The translations under genes and the position numbers were made by a program. From Pseudoalteromonas rubra (GTDB taxonomy: Bacteria; Pseudomonadota; Gammaproteobacteria; Enterobacterales; Alteromonadaceae): 64,000 nt of DNA. The notes beneath the pieces are model-generated. The model was given only the letters and a program-made list of their open reading frames with translations. It had not been told where the DNA came from and searched no databases. Shown piece after piece: positions 24,186-34,492 of the stretch; the stretch's first letter is position 1; the number at the start of each line of letters is the position of its first letter. The stretch spans positions 1 to 64,000 of the forward strand of contig NZ_PNCJ01000030.1 in the NCBI RefSeq assembly GCF_005887115.1. The letters are read 5' to 3'.

Positions 24186-26942
24186 TTACTTGCAATCACC
24201 TTTGGCTTTCCACACTGCCCAGCGGCTAGAGTTGTCGGCAGGATTCTGGTTGCGTGTCCACCACTTGGCCTCAAACAATCGACCGTTAAAACTCACCTGA
24301 TCGCCAGCGGTATAAATCGCATTGGCGGACCAGGCACCGACCCGACATCCGGGAGTCTTCGTTTTGACGCTTATGTTGTGCGTGGCTGAGCGAGTTTGTA
24401 GCCCACTTTTATCGCTGGCCACCGCAAATACCTCATATGCACCCGCTTCGCTCAAGGTCACCGATGTAGAGTAAGGTTTTGTGTGACTGCTTGCCACCTG
24501 TTTGTCATTAACAAAATAGCGGATCTGAGCCAAGTCACCATCCCTGTCAAACGCGCTGACTTGCAATGCTATTGGCTGCCCCGGGGCAAACTCACTGCCA
24601 TTTTTAGGGCTGTTCAGAGTTACTTCTGGTGCATGGGTCTCACTTTTTGCTGCATTCACTTTGATTGTGCGTGTCGCCACTGCGGAGCGGGCATCCTTGT
24701 TATCTATGGCAACCGCGCTCAGTGTGTATTTTCCAGCTTGTTTTGCGTTGAAGTTAAATGCATAAGGTGCTTGAGTCAGCTCACTCAGCAGCTGCCCATT
24801 GACACTAACGAGTACCTGTTTAATTGTGCCATCTCTGTCGGTTGCATTTAATGCCACCGCCACCTTACTGCCTTCACTCACTTCGAGGTGATTATCTGGT
24901 GATAAAAAGGCCAATTCAGGTATCTGATTTGGCTGCTCCTGAGTGACACCGCACTCAACACCACGCTGCCATACGCCCCAGGAACCCGAGTTATGCTCGG
25001 GACTCTGGCCTCGGTTCCACCATTTGGCGATATATTCATAGCCATCAAAGGCAGCTTTATTGCCCTGTACATAGACCTGATTTTCTCTCCACGGAGGAGT
25101 CTGACATTGTGCAGGGTCTATTAAAGTAAATTGCACAGGCTCTGAGGTGACTGTCAGCCCTTCGTTATCTTCTACGACAGCATTGAGTTGATAGATACCG
25201 GTTTCATCGCTTTGCCAGCGCACCTCAAACGGTTCAGCGGTCAATGTCCGATATTGTTTACCGTTCACCATAAAGGTCACTCTTGCAACCTCACCATAGT
25301 CATCTTTTGCATCAGCACTGAAGGTCAGCACTGAGTTAATCTTAAAGCGACTCCCCTCACCCGGATTTGTTATGGTAATTTCCGGTGCTTTATTTTCTGT
25401 ACAGGCAAAGACCCCCACTTGTTTAAACGCGTCGCCAACCTCTTTTATGTCGTAGCCCAGCTCCTCGGCAGCATCTGTTACCCCGCAAGCCAGCGACTCA
25501 AAATTGCCGTTGTAAACCCAATAGTGTTTGTTGGCATGTAACATCACTTCATAGGCTTTTTTCACCCCCCAACCGGGCGTATTGGCCAGATGATAAAATG
25601 CTTTGTTAAACACCCCCGAGCTATAGTGGACATCCAGCCCTATGGTGTAGTCATCCGCATGACCAATGGACTTTCCGTCTTTCGTCGGGTCATCCATATA
25701 ACGCAGCGCTGCGCGGTTTTTGAAAATGCTGGCGCCTATTAACCAATCCACTTCACAATTGCCATCAGCGTCTTGATTCAAAAAGCACTCCAGTGCTTCC
25801 GATGTCATATCTGAAAACGCTTCGTTCACACCGCCAGACATACTGCTGTACACCAGTCTTGAGTTTTGTGACGTCACACCATGGGCAATTTCATGGGCGA
25901 CCACGCCCAGCGATGTAAAAGGATACACGCCATAACGAGATAAATTTCCGTCACCAAAAGTCACCTCCTTGCCATTCCAAAATGCATTCAGGTAATTTTC
26001 ACGGTAATGAACACGCATCACTAAATCGCCTTCCAGTGCGCGGCTGCTGTACCAGTCATCAAACATCTCCAGCGTTGCTTTACCATAATACATGGCATCA
26101 TTGAGTGGAGAATAAGCACCGTTAACTGACTTATGCTGGTTCTCATGGCAATCAAACACAAAGGTCTCTGTATTACTGATGTCGTGTTCCATGTCGATCA
26201 CGCGAATATCATCATGCGCCAGGGCACAACGTCCATCTGCACGCTCTGTGGCATAAAACTTTGGCTTGTCCTCACCATAATAGTGGCGGCCGATTTTTTC
26301 ATTGCCGCCCGGACCTGTGCCAATTTTGCCGTGAGTCAGGGTCTCACCATGACTCAATACCTCTGCACTATGGGCATCAATAAAGAACTCCGGTCGGCTG
26401 GGTGCTTGCTCTGTCTCAGCAAAAAAGCTGATCCGATAGGCCAATCTGAACCCATTCTGATAGGGGTACACCACCAGTTCAATCTGTTCGTCCCGGGTCA
26501 GCAAAAGGTTCGGGATACTGGCTTTTGCGCTACGCAAAGCTCGCGCTTCATCAATTGACGCCACAACCGAATCCAGCTTAGGCGCCGGGACCACTGAGCC
26601 ACTGACACCCGTGATATTCCCCTCAGGGGAAAACCACACACTGAGCAGGTTTTGCGCATCATGATGGGTCACAATTTCACCACCGTGTACCCGTATTCCC
26701 TGGTAATACTGACTGCGACGCAGGTGCTTGCCATCTTCGCTACGGCTGTGGGTTTTAAATTCAAAATCTGGCTGAGTACTTGCCTGACGGGACTGGAAAA
26801 AGCGCGTTGACTGCTGCAACTGTTCAATCAGCTGAGATTCCAGCTGTTTGTTACTGTGGACACTGATCGGTGCGGTGTTTGCAGTAGCACCAAATACACT
26901 CACTGCAGCGAGAAAAGACGCTATGGGTGATAACTTATACAT
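24186..26942 (-). CDS. M4 zinc metalloprotease with chitin-binding modules
   Basis: A 918-residue secreted thermolysin-family (M4) protease. A signal peptide (to about residue 24) is followed by an FTP/PepSY-type propeptide (40-200) and the catalytic domain, with H350-E351-xx-H354 in VVAHEIAHGVTSQNS, third ligand E374 in GGVNEAFSD, and the late catalytic His in DVHYSSGVFNKAF. The C-terminal extension alternates Ig-like domains (starting PEITITNPGEGSRFK, and two more) with two CBM5/12-type modules carrying YIAKWWNRGQ and FEAKWWTRNQ. The same AKWW modules occur in the chitinases and the LPMO next door, so the protease is probably targeted to chitin. It is likely used to strip proteins from cuticle. 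Confidence 0.93.
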   Translation of the reverse strand: MYKLSPIASFLAAVSVFGATANTAPISVHSNKQLESQLIEQLQQSTRFFQSRQASTQPDFEFKTHSRSEDGKHLRRSQYYQGIRVHGGEIVTHHDAQNLLSVWFSPEGNITGVSGSVVPAPKLDSVVASIDEARALRSAKASIPNLLLTRDEQIELVVYPYQNGFRLAYRISFFAETEQAPSRPEFFIDAHSAEVLSHGETLTHGKIGTGPGGNEKIGRHYYGEDKPKFYATERADGRCALAHDDIRVIDMEHDISNTETFVFDCHENQHKSVNGAYSPLNDAMYYGKATLEMFDDWYSSRALEGDLVMRVHYRENYLNAFWNGKEVTFGDGNLSRYGVYPFTSLGVVAHEIAHGVTSQNSRLVYSSMSGGVNEAFSDMTSEALECFLNQDADGNCEVDWLIGASIFKNRAALRYMDDPTKDGKSIGHADDYTIGLDVHYSSGVFNKAFYHLANTPGWGVKKAYEVMLHANKHYWVYNGNFESLACGVTDAAEELGYDIKEVGDAFKQVGVFACTENKAPEITITNPGEGSRFKINSVLTFSADAKDDYGEVARVTFMVNGKQYRTLTAEPFEVRWQSDETGIYQLNAVVEDNEGLTVTSEPVQFTLIDPAQCQTPPWRENQVYVQGNKAAFDGYEYIAKWWNRGQSPEHNSGSWGVWQRGVECGVTQEQPNQIPELAFLSPDNHLEVSEGSKVAVALNATDRDGTIKQVLVSVNGQLLSELTQAPYAFNFNAKQAGKYTLSAVAIDNKDARSAVATRTIKVNAAKSETHAPEVTLNSPKNGSEFAPGQPIALQVSAFDRDGDLAQIRYFVNDKQVASSHTKPYSTSVTLSEAGAYEVFAVASDKSGLQTRSATHNISVKTKTPGCRVGAWSANAIYTAGDQVSFNGRLFEAKWWTRNQNPADNSSRWAVWKAKGDCK

Positions 26943-27029
26943 GATTTTACTCTTTTTGTTCGTTGTTTTTATTTATCTTTGGAAGCGCATCCCTGCGCTC
27001 ACAGGCGTTATCCGTAACAGTCGATTAAT

Positions 27030-29672
27030 TTATAGCTTGCGCCACACACCGTTACTGCCAGGCGCCTGACCACGGGTCCACCAGCGTGCCTGCCAGGTTT
27101 CGCCGCCATGTGTTACTTTGTCACCGCCGGTATAAACCAGGTCACTGCGCCAGGCACGCACTTTGCCATCGTCTGGAATGATCTCCTGCCATACACCGCC
27201 ATTGGAAGGCAACGCACCTCGTGTCCACCAGCGAGCGCGATATTCCACACCTTTGTAAAACACCTTGTCGCCGCCTACATACACTTTATTGGCATCCCAG
27301 GTGGTGTTGCCGTCACCTGGTGTCGGCTCAGGTGTTTCAGTCAGATTGTTTATTGTGACATTGAATTGACGTCGTACTTCATAGACGCCATCGCTGACGG
27401 TCACAGTCCCGGTCACAGTCTGTGTTTTAGCTACTTCAGAGGCGGTCAAAGTGACAGACGCGCCCTGACCACTGATTGTGTGACCAGGCACATTCCATTG
27501 ATAACTCAGTGCTTTACCTTCAGGATCAGAGGCCCCCACAGTCAGCGTTTTGCTAGACTTTTCATCCAGGCTAATACTCGCTATGTCTCCAACAACGGGG
27601 GCTTTGTTTTCAACTACCGGTGCCTTCACCTGTACTTTGACTTGTCGCTGTACTTGGTTTACCCCATCGGAGACCTGTAAGTTGACAGTAAACACCGCGT
27701 CCTGAGTGACATTGGGCGCCGTCACGATAACGCTGTCATGCTCGCTTTGCAGATTCAGCTGAGCATCGCCTGACCAGCGATAGGTCAGCGCTTTACTTTC
27801 AGGATCTCGCGCGTCGGCAGTCAGGATATAGATGTCACCCGCCGTCAACGTCAGGCTTGCAGGTATTGTGACTATGGGTGCTTTGTTCACAGGTACCGGC
27901 TCAGTCACTTTCCCGGCCAGCCCTTCGTGCATGGCATTGAGAATATCGCCATTATCCGCATCAATTTCCCAGGCAAACAAACCACCCAGATTGTGTTCAC
28001 GGACATACTGACCCTTGGCTTTTACCGAACGCGGGCTGTCATAGGTCACCAGGGTGCCTGTATCGCGATTCCACACATAGGCCGCTTCAGCGGTGGAGTC
28101 ATAACCCACTTCAAAGCCATTAATGCCCTGCTCACCACTGCCAATCATGTGCGCCTTTAGACCTTTATAGTCGATGACACCCGCTTCCCAGACGCCCTGT
28201 GACGTGCTGCCTCGTAACTTACCATTGGCCGGTGCCGTCATCGGGTTGTCGGCGATTTTGGCATTTTTGGGATATACCCCTTCCCAGCCACGTCCGTACA
28301 TGGCTGCACCGACGACCAGTTTTTCGCTGGGAACGCCTTGCTTGAGTAGTAACTGAATGGCATTGTCCAGCGTATAAGCAGGGCCTTTCCTTGCTTCACC
28401 TTGCTCATCAACACCTGTGCCCCGGCATTCATCTGAACTCAGATGTGAACCACAGTAAATGCCCGTCTGATGGCCTGTTTCGTTATTCCAGCCGCCGTAA
28501 AAGTCATAGGTCATGGCAAAGATGTAGTCCATGTACTGGGCAGCATCGCGATAATCAACATCTTCGATTTTGTCCCAGCCAGTACCAATGGCCGAAGTTA
28601 ATTCGTATTCACGACCGGTTTGAACTTCCAGCTCGTCCAACATCTCTCTGAGTTCTTTCATCAGCAACACATAGGTTTCGCCATCCGTGCTGGCGCCCAA
28701 ATCAGGGTGAGCACCATCACCACCGGGGAACTCCCAATCAATGTCTACGCCGTCATAAAATTTCCAGGTAGTCAGAAACTCGCGCATTGACTTCACAAAG
28801 GTGTCGCGGTTTGCTTTGTCCGTGAAATCAAAGAAGGGATCGGATAAAGTCCAGCCCCCCACCGACGGCAAGATCTTCAGATCCGGGTTGCGTTGTTTCA
28901 GCGCCATTAATTGCGCATAGGTGCCACGAATTGGATCTTTACTGCTGATCCCCGGCAGGGCTTTTTGCACCGCAGCCCAGGGGTCATGGATCACCACTTC
29001 ATAGTCTTTAGAGCTGCCACAGGCCAGCTTTAAGGCACGCAGACTATTGCCATTTTCAATCTCAGCCAGCGAGTCATTGGGGCCACAAATAGGAATAAAG
29101 CCATATAAAAGGTGGGTCAGGTTATCCGCCGGGATTTGGGTCACATCAAAGCTTCGGCCGTATATGCCCCACTCAACAAAATAGGCACCTACCACGGTAT
29201 TGGGGTCGGTGTCATATTGCTTGTTATTTGGGTTGACGTTTAGCTTGAGTGGTTCCAGGTGCCCGCCATCGGTATCCGCAATTACGATGGGCTTACTGGC
29301 AGAGGTCGTACAACCCGACGCATCACACAATGCAATGCGCAATTCATGCCGCCCTGATTTATGATAAGGGAAGCGGATCACCCCACTGGTGGTGCCTTTC
29401 GCCAGCTGCCCTTCATTAACCACCTCGTCATCAAAGTACACTTTGTAACTGTCACCCCCTTTGCCCGACCAGGCATTCCATTCGATAGCGATATCCACTA
29501 CCTCTTTGGCCTGGATCAGCTGTTTGTAGGAGCCTCTGCCATAAATGTTCACATCCACAAAGGAGTAGTTTTGTGGTTTCCAGTTGATGCTCGGGGTTGA
29601 TGGTGCAGCGACTGCTGTCGCTACTGATAAAGCTGACGCGACCGCAGCCGCACTGATCAAATAGTTAAACAT
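27030..29672 (-). CDS. Family 18 chitinase (ChiA type)
   Basis: An 880-residue secreted endo/exochitinase. The signal peptide ends near AVAAPS (residue 23-24). Residues 25-135 form the ChiA N-terminal fibronectin-like domain; the GH18 TIM barrel follows with DGVDIDWE, catalytic Glu at residue 314, the same spacing as Serratia ChiA E315, and the substrate-assisting SVGGWTLSDPFF and MTYDFYGGWN motifs. Two PKD/cadherin-like domains (from about 620 and 705) and two C-terminal CBM5/12 modules (YRARWWTRG and WQARWWTRGQ) follow. I moved the start to 29670-29672 because GAGGAA precedes it and a signal peptide begins there. It is 20 nt downstream of the LPMO gene. Confidence 0.95.
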   Translation of the reverse strand: MFNYLISAAAVASALSVATAVAAPSTPSINWKPQNYSFVDVNIYGRGSYKQLIQAKEVVDIAIEWNAWSGKGGDSYKVYFDDEVVNEGQLAKGTTSGVIRFPYHKSGRHELRIALCDASGCTTSASKPIVIADTDGGHLEPLKLNVNPNNKQYDTDPNTVVGAYFVEWGIYGRSFDVTQIPADNLTHLLYGFIPICGPNDSLAEIENGNSLRALKLACGSSKDYEVVIHDPWAAVQKALPGISSKDPIRGTYAQLMALKQRNPDLKILPSVGGWTLSDPFFDFTDKANRDTFVKSMREFLTTWKFYDGVDIDWEFPGGDGAHPDLGASTDGETYVLLMKELREMLDELEVQTGREYELTSAIGTGWDKIEDVDYRDAAQYMDYIFAMTYDFYGGWNNETGHQTGIYCGSHLSSDECRGTGVDEQGEARKGPAYTLDNAIQLLLKQGVPSEKLVVGAAMYGRGWEGVYPKNAKIADNPMTAPANGKLRGSTSQGVWEAGVIDYKGLKAHMIGSGEQGINGFEVGYDSTAEAAYVWNRDTGTLVTYDSPRSVKAKGQYVREHNLGGLFAWEIDADNGDILNAMHEGLAGKVTEPVPVNKAPIVTIPASLTLTAGDIYILTADARDPESKALTYRWSGDAQLNLQSEHDSVIVTAPNVTQDAVFTVNLQVSDGVNQVQRQVKVQVKAPVVENKAPVVGDIASISLDEKSSKTLTVGASDPEGKALSYQWNVPGHTISGQGASVTLTASEVAKTQTVTGTVTVSDGVYEVRRQFNVTINNLTETPEPTPGDGNTTWDANKVYVGGDKVFYKGVEYRARWWTRGALPSNGGVWQEIIPDDGKVRAWRSDLVYTGGDKVTHGGETWQARWWTRGQAPGSNGVWRKL

Positions 29673-29692
29673 GTTTTTTCCTCGTTTTGTTG

Positions 29693-31282
29693 TTATAGTT
29701 TTTTCCACACGCTGTGCTTGCCAGGTTGCTGGCCTCGGGTCCACCAGCGCGCCTGATAACGCTCGCCCTGATAGCGCACAATTGCGCCGCCGGCGTAAGC
29801 CACGGAGGCTTGCCATTGGTCTTTTGGTTCAGAAGGCGGTGCAATGCGCTCCCAGGCATGGCTGATATCGGGACGTTGCCCGCGAACCCACCATTTGGCG
29901 CGATATTGGCTGCCGTTAAAGCTGACAATATCTCCGCCTGTATAGACCTTATCCGCCTGCCAGGCATCACTATCGGGCGGTGCCGGGGTATCATTTTGGT
30001 TGGTCACGGCAATGACTAGATTGACTGAGGTGCTAAGTTGCCCGTCGGAAACAGTGACTTTGCCGCTAAATTGTGTGTCTTTATCTACTTGTGGGGCCGT
30101 AACTGTGATGGTTGCCCCGTTGCCGGTGTAACTGACTTGGGCAGGCAACTGCCAGTCGAAATCCAGTCTGCTTTGCTGGTCATCAAAGGCATGCACATGC
30201 AAATGTGCGCTTTGTCCTTCTTGCACTGTCAATACGGCCGGGGTATGCACTGTCGGTGGTGTATTCACAGGCTTTGCAACCACGCTGAGATTAAAGGTAT
30301 GCGTCTGGTCGCTCACAAAAACCTGATTGCTCGCCAGATTGGTTGCATCAAAGTGAATATTGCCATGCTCATCTTGCACCCCAATACGGATCAGTGCAGC
30401 AAACACCTCATTGAGCTGAGTCGCAAAATACGCTGGCCAGTCGGCAACACGCTGCTCAGAAATGGTGAGCTTTTCCTGAATAAGTTCTTTGCCGTTGCCG
30501 TCGAACGCCCGCAGCCAGACCGTGTCGCCAATATTGGCCTGCTGCCCCTGACGCAGATAATACCCGGCGCTATGCCAGCTTTGTGGCGGCTGGGGTTCAG
30601 CGTCTCTGATGAGAGTAATATCACTGCAGTTGTAAAAACCTTCTCCGACCACATCATCCCTTTGCCAGCGACTGTACAGCACAGCATCGCCTGAAAACTT
30701 GTCAGGAATGGCCACTGTCATCTCGTAGTAACGTTTGCCGTCGGGTGCCATAAAAAAGTCAATATTGCCATGACTTTGCACCAGCTCCAGATCAGCCCAG
30801 CTGAGCGCTTTGTTTTCAAAATCAACACCCGGCCTGGTCAGATAGAACTGCCAAAAACTCGGGTTGTGCGGCGTTGTGGCGCGATAACGGATCTTGATTT
30901 GCCCTTTACCATCGACCGTCACAGGGGTTTTCTGCCAGTCTTTTGAGGGTAAGCCCATGCCAGCTTTGTTTTTATCACCGGCATGGCATAAAGTCCCATC
31001 GGGAATATTGGCCTCGACCGCACTTTGATCGTTAAACTCTGCCGTATTGACGGCAAATTCATGCTTCTGGATAAACTGCACATGGCCGGATTTCAAAAAT
31101 GCGGCACGGCAAGCTGCATTGGGGATTTTGGAACCATCTTTTGGCCACCAGAAACCGCCCTGCTCCTGACAAATCGCCTGACGGGCCTTCGGAAAGTCCA
31201 TATAGCCATGTGCAAGCGCCTGATTGGCACCAGCCAAGGTCATCCCCACGGCCATAGCCGATAGGGTTTTATTATATTTCAT
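29693..31282 (-). CDS. AA10 lytic polysaccharide monooxygenase with two CBMs
   Basis: A 529-residue secreted copper enzyme that cleaves crystalline chitin oxidatively and so opens it for the chitinases. The signal peptide ends ALA-HGYMDFPKAR, leaving His25 as the mature N-terminal residue; with His139 in TTPHNPSFWQF it makes the copper histidine brace. The chitin-active AA10 domain runs to about residue 225 (GEGFYNCSDITLI). An accessory domain, a PKD/Ig-like domain and two CBM5/12 modules (YRAKWWVRGQ and YQARWWTRGQ) follow. The ATG has TAGGAG upstream. It lies between two chitinase genes on the same strand. Confidence 0.95.
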   Translation of the reverse strand: MKYNKTLSAMAVGMTLAGANQALAHGYMDFPKARQAICQEQGGFWWPKDGSKIPNAACRAAFLKSGHVQFIQKHEFAVNTAEFNDQSAVEANIPDGTLCHAGDKNKAGMGLPSKDWQKTPVTVDGKGQIKIRYRATTPHNPSFWQFYLTRPGVDFENKALSWADLELVQSHGNIDFFMAPDGKRYYEMTVAIPDKFSGDAVLYSRWQRDDVVGEGFYNCSDITLIRDAEPQPPQSWHSAGYYLRQGQQANIGDTVWLRAFDGNGKELIQEKLTISEQRVADWPAYFATQLNEVFAALIRIGVQDEHGNIHFDATNLASNQVFVSDQTHTFNLSVVAKPVNTPPTVHTPAVLTVQEGQSAHLHVHAFDDQQSRLDFDWQLPAQVSYTGNGATITVTAPQVDKDTQFSGKVTVSDGQLSTSVNLVIAVTNQNDTPAPPDSDAWQADKVYTGGDIVSFNGSQYRAKWWVRGQRPDISHAWERIAPPSEPKDQWQASVAYAGGAIVRYQGERYQARWWTRGQQPGKHSVWKKL

Positions 31283-31296
31283 AGGGTTATCTCCTA

Positions 31297-31316
31297 CGGT
31301 GGCAGTGATGCCACCG
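31297..31316 (-). other. Intercistronic hairpin before the LPMO gene
   Basis: A perfect 8-bp stem (cggtggca with tgccaccg) around gtga lies in the 48-nt gap between the upstream chitinase and the LPMO, just before the LPMO ribosome binding site. On the minus strand no U-run follows, so it is more likely an mRNA processing or stability element than a terminator. Confidence 0.45.
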
Positions 31317-31330
31317 CTATTTTTTGAGGA

Positions 31331-34300
31331 TTAAAGCGAGCAAACCTGCTGCCAGGCACCACCATTAGACGGTGTTGCATTGGTCCACCACTTTGCTTTG
31401 TAGACGTAACCGTTATGGATCAGCATATCGCCACCGAGCGCATGGCTCGGTGTACCTGCCCAATTAGTGCGAGGCCACTGGGGATACTGGTTGATATTGC
31501 TCAGCTCAACGCCCTGACAACGTGAGCCCTGTGGTGGATTACCACCGGATGTGTCGTCCGACTTTTTCGCTACAGGTAGTTGGGGGTATTCACTACTGAA
31601 GGCATATTGCTTACCATTTTTTTCAATGACAAAGTTAACGGGCCCCGTGATCGGCATGTAGTACATAACCTGAGCATTCACGGTCTCGCCAGGCTTAAAC
31701 GACTCCAGCTGGCCACCCCACTCGTTTTTCAGGGTAATTGAAAAACGATGGAATTCGTTGTCAAAGCCACCAATGTTATTACCGCGTGTGTTGCTGGCAT
31801 CATGCTCTACTTTCATGCCCAGCTTTTTGCGGGCGTTCCAGCTGGACTTGAAAATCGCAGAGGTTGATACTGGCACATTGAAGCTGATAGTTGCCCCGCT
31901 CAGGTCTAGCTCCGAGTGGTTGGTGAACGCGAATGTAGGTCTGATCGGGTAGTTCTGATCGCCGACGGGGAAGTCTTTGGCATTAAAACGAATATCAACT
32001 GCCATCTCAGGTAACGCGAACTCGGCATCACCCTGTGCCGTTGCGTAGTCAGTTCCATCTTGATTGAAGGTGTTGTAAGCAAGGCTCGTCATGGTCGAGC
32101 CCATGAAGTACTCGCCTTTGTCCGCATGGTAGTCGAAGTCGCCAGCCAGCTCCCAGAACATCACGCCACCCAGACCTTTTTCAACCACGTAATTGAGCTT
32201 AGTCTGCATGGATTCTGTATCTTCCATCGAGAGGAAGACTTTTTTCTGCGCATTGTACAGCCAGGGTGCGACAGCGATGTCATCGTAATGCCGCACATAA
32301 TCGCCACGCAGTACATCATCCGGATCTGTAGCAGGTGTCAGGCCATAATCGGTCAGGTAGCTTGGGTTGATACCGTGTTGCAAGTTCTTTGCGTGCCATA
32401 AAGGGTTAGAACCTGCTGCAACTTCTTTCCCGTTTTCAACGTCATGCCAGAGGTTGTCTATGCCAATGGCACCATTACCACATTTGTTTTTCTCGCCAAT
32501 CCCCGTCCCTTTCGGACACGCATTTTGATCCGGCAGAGGTGCTCTCCCCCAAAGGCCGTTTTCACCGCCACGCACATCTTTGAATCCGCGGGTGTAATAA
32601 GGGATACCTATGTTGATCCGCCCCGCAGGCAATGCACCTCTGAAATAATTCACGGCCCAATCTGTATTGAGATAACCAATTCCCCCAAATTCTCTGGTGC
32701 CATAGACATTCCAGGTTTTCAGCTCGGTGTCTTTACCCGTGTCATACAAAGGCGCGTTGTGGCCAACATGGTCATTCCAGGCGCCGTGCAGGTCGTAACT
32801 CATGATGTTAACAAAATCAAGATATTGTGCAGTCTGGAAAGTTTCCATTCCTCTTAGCAAATAGCCTGAGGACGGAGAAGCAATGGTCAGCATATAGTGC
32901 TTACCATCCTGCTCACCCGCCTTGTCCAGTGCTTCACGCAGTGACTTCATCAAAACCTGATAAGATTGATTCAGGCCAGCACGGCGCTGGTTACTGATCT
33001 CAAAATCTTCAGGGTGGCCCGAGTCCTTCATTGATGACGGGTATTCGTAGTCAATGTCCAGTCCATCGAAGCCATACTGACGTAAGAAGGCCACAGAGCT
33101 TGCGACAAATGCTTGTATCCCTTCGTGATTAACACTGCCATCGGCGTGGGTGGTCATGGTGTAGAACCCACCGCTATTGACGCGTTTGCCTGTTTCATCA
33201 AAGTAACCGCCCGTCTCAGCCCAGCCGCCAACGGAGATCATGGTTTTGACGTGTGGATACTGCTTTTTGTAACGATTCAATAAGTTAAAGTGACCGGTAT
33301 ACGGCAGACTAGGGTCCATTTCGGCACCGGCTTCGCCCGGCCAGGTCATATTGGTTGCCGCATTGCCCTCAGCTTTAGGGTCGCCAATACTGAGCTCATT
33401 CTGACTGTTTACATGGGCAAAGGCATAGTTGATGTGGGTGATCTTGTCCCAGGGGATATCATTAACCAGATAGCTTGGCTGATTATTTTTACCATGGCGC
33501 CAGCTGGTAAAGTAACCAATCACGCGCCGAGGATGATCAGCACCCATCTTCTCCCGACCTTCACTATCGTATACATCACAATAGGCACTGGTTACGCCGG
33601 GCGTGCGATATAGACCGGCCGGTAAACAGTCCAGCTGACTTGTTTGACCGTCCCCAGCTTCTTTGACAATAAAGGTACGGTGGATGGACTCCGACACCAG
33701 GCCATGCTCGTCCGTTGCCTGCAAAGTAAACTCATGACGCCCAGCAGATGAAGCAGACCACTCATAATGCGCTTCAGTCAACTCTGTGCGTTTAATCTCT
33801 TGACCATTAAGCGTCAGTACCTGAGTTAACCTGTCATTTTCTTTATCATGACTTCGCAATGTGAGGCGAACTGCACTGCCAACTTCCAGTTCACTAGGCA
33901 GTTCAGCTGTCAGACGTGACACAGGTGCGGTGTTTTTTTCTTCCGGCGGTACGGCTGTCACCTGCACTGAGCGCTTTGCCGATACCGACTTTGCACCATC
34001 GTCATCAATGGCGACTGCATGAAAAACATGCTCACCAACACGCGCCTTCCAGTTGAGCACATAAGGCGCCTGGTCTAGTACCTTAACCAAAACCTCATTG
34101 TGATAGACTGAAACCTGCTTGACGACGCCATCGCTGTCGTGTGCACTGAAAACAAACTGAAGCTTTTCACCTTCTGTCACCTTCATATCACTATCCGGCT
34201 GCTTCAGGTCAATCACAGGTGATTGGTTGGGTTGCTCATCCCCGTGACAAGCACCCAGTTTGTGCCACTCCTGCCATTGCCCGGAGCGCAGCTTAGGTGA

Positions 34301-34492
34301 TGAGCGATTCCACCAATTTGCCCTGTATGCAACGTTATCTTGTTGCACTTTATGGCCGGACGTATATACCTTTCCAGCCTGCCACTGGGGTATCCCACTA
34401 CAATCCACTGCCGCACTCGCGTTGTGTGCCGATAATGCCAGCGCTATTGCACTGAGCTTAACAGCTGGCTTTTTCATGTTAATTAGTTGCAT
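31331..34492 (-). CDS. Family 18 chitinase, multimodular
   Basis: A 1053-residue secreted chitinase and the first gene of the chitin cluster. A signal peptide ends near NASA-AVDC (residue 27-28). An N-terminal CBM5/12 module (YRANWWNRSS, to residue 82) and two Ig-like domains (about 90-180 and 188-277) precede the GH18 barrel (about 320-800), with DGLDIDYEYP and catalytic Glu483, SVGGWAETGG, and MSYDLHGAWNDHVG. A further beta domain (835-985) and a C-terminal CBM5/12 module (YKAKWWTN) close the protein. It differs in domain order from the ChiA-type neighbour, so the two probably attack chitin in complementary ways. The ATG with GAGGA upstream was kept over one five codons later. Confidence 0.94.
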   Translation of the reverse strand: MQLINMKKPAVKLSAIALALSAHNASAAVDCSGIPQWQAGKVYTSGHKVQQDNVAYRANWWNRSSPKLRSGQWQEWHKLGACHGDEQPNQSPVIDLKQPDSDMKVTEGEKLQFVFSAHDSDGVVKQVSVYHNEVLVKVLDQAPYVLNWKARVGEHVFHAVAIDDDGAKSVSAKRSVQVTAVPPEEKNTAPVSRLTAELPSELEVGSAVRLTLRSHDKENDRLTQVLTLNGQEIKRTELTEAHYEWSASSAGRHEFTLQATDEHGLVSESIHRTFIVKEAGDGQTSQLDCLPAGLYRTPGVTSAYCDVYDSEGREKMGADHPRRVIGYFTSWRHGKNNQPSYLVNDIPWDKITHINYAFAHVNSQNELSIGDPKAEGNAATNMTWPGEAGAEMDPSLPYTGHFNLLNRYKKQYPHVKTMISVGGWAETGGYFDETGKRVNSGGFYTMTTHADGSVNHEGIQAFVASSVAFLRQYGFDGLDIDYEYPSSMKDSGHPEDFEISNQRRAGLNQSYQVLMKSLREALDKAGEQDGKHYMLTIASPSSGYLLRGMETFQTAQYLDFVNIMSYDLHGAWNDHVGHNAPLYDTGKDTELKTWNVYGTREFGGIGYLNTDWAVNYFRGALPAGRINIGIPYYTRGFKDVRGGENGLWGRAPLPDQNACPKGTGIGEKNKCGNGAIGIDNLWHDVENGKEVAAGSNPLWHAKNLQHGINPSYLTDYGLTPATDPDDVLRGDYVRHYDDIAVAPWLYNAQKKVFLSMEDTESMQTKLNYVVEKGLGGVMFWELAGDFDYHADKGEYFMGSTMTSLAYNTFNQDGTDYATAQGDAEFALPEMAVDIRFNAKDFPVGDQNYPIRPTFAFTNHSELDLSGATISFNVPVSTSAIFKSSWNARKKLGMKVEHDASNTRGNNIGGFDNEFHRFSITLKNEWGGQLESFKPGETVNAQVMYYMPITGPVNFVIEKNGKQYAFSSEYPQLPVAKKSDDTSGGNPPQGSRCQGVELSNINQYPQWPRTNWAGTPSHALGGDMLIHNGYVYKAKWWTNATPSNGGAWQQVCSL

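Noticed and set aside
29673..29816. N-terminal extension of ChiA upstream of 29672
   Set aside because: It overlaps the LPMO 3' end in another frame, has no export signal, and a strong ribosome binding site precedes the internal ATG.
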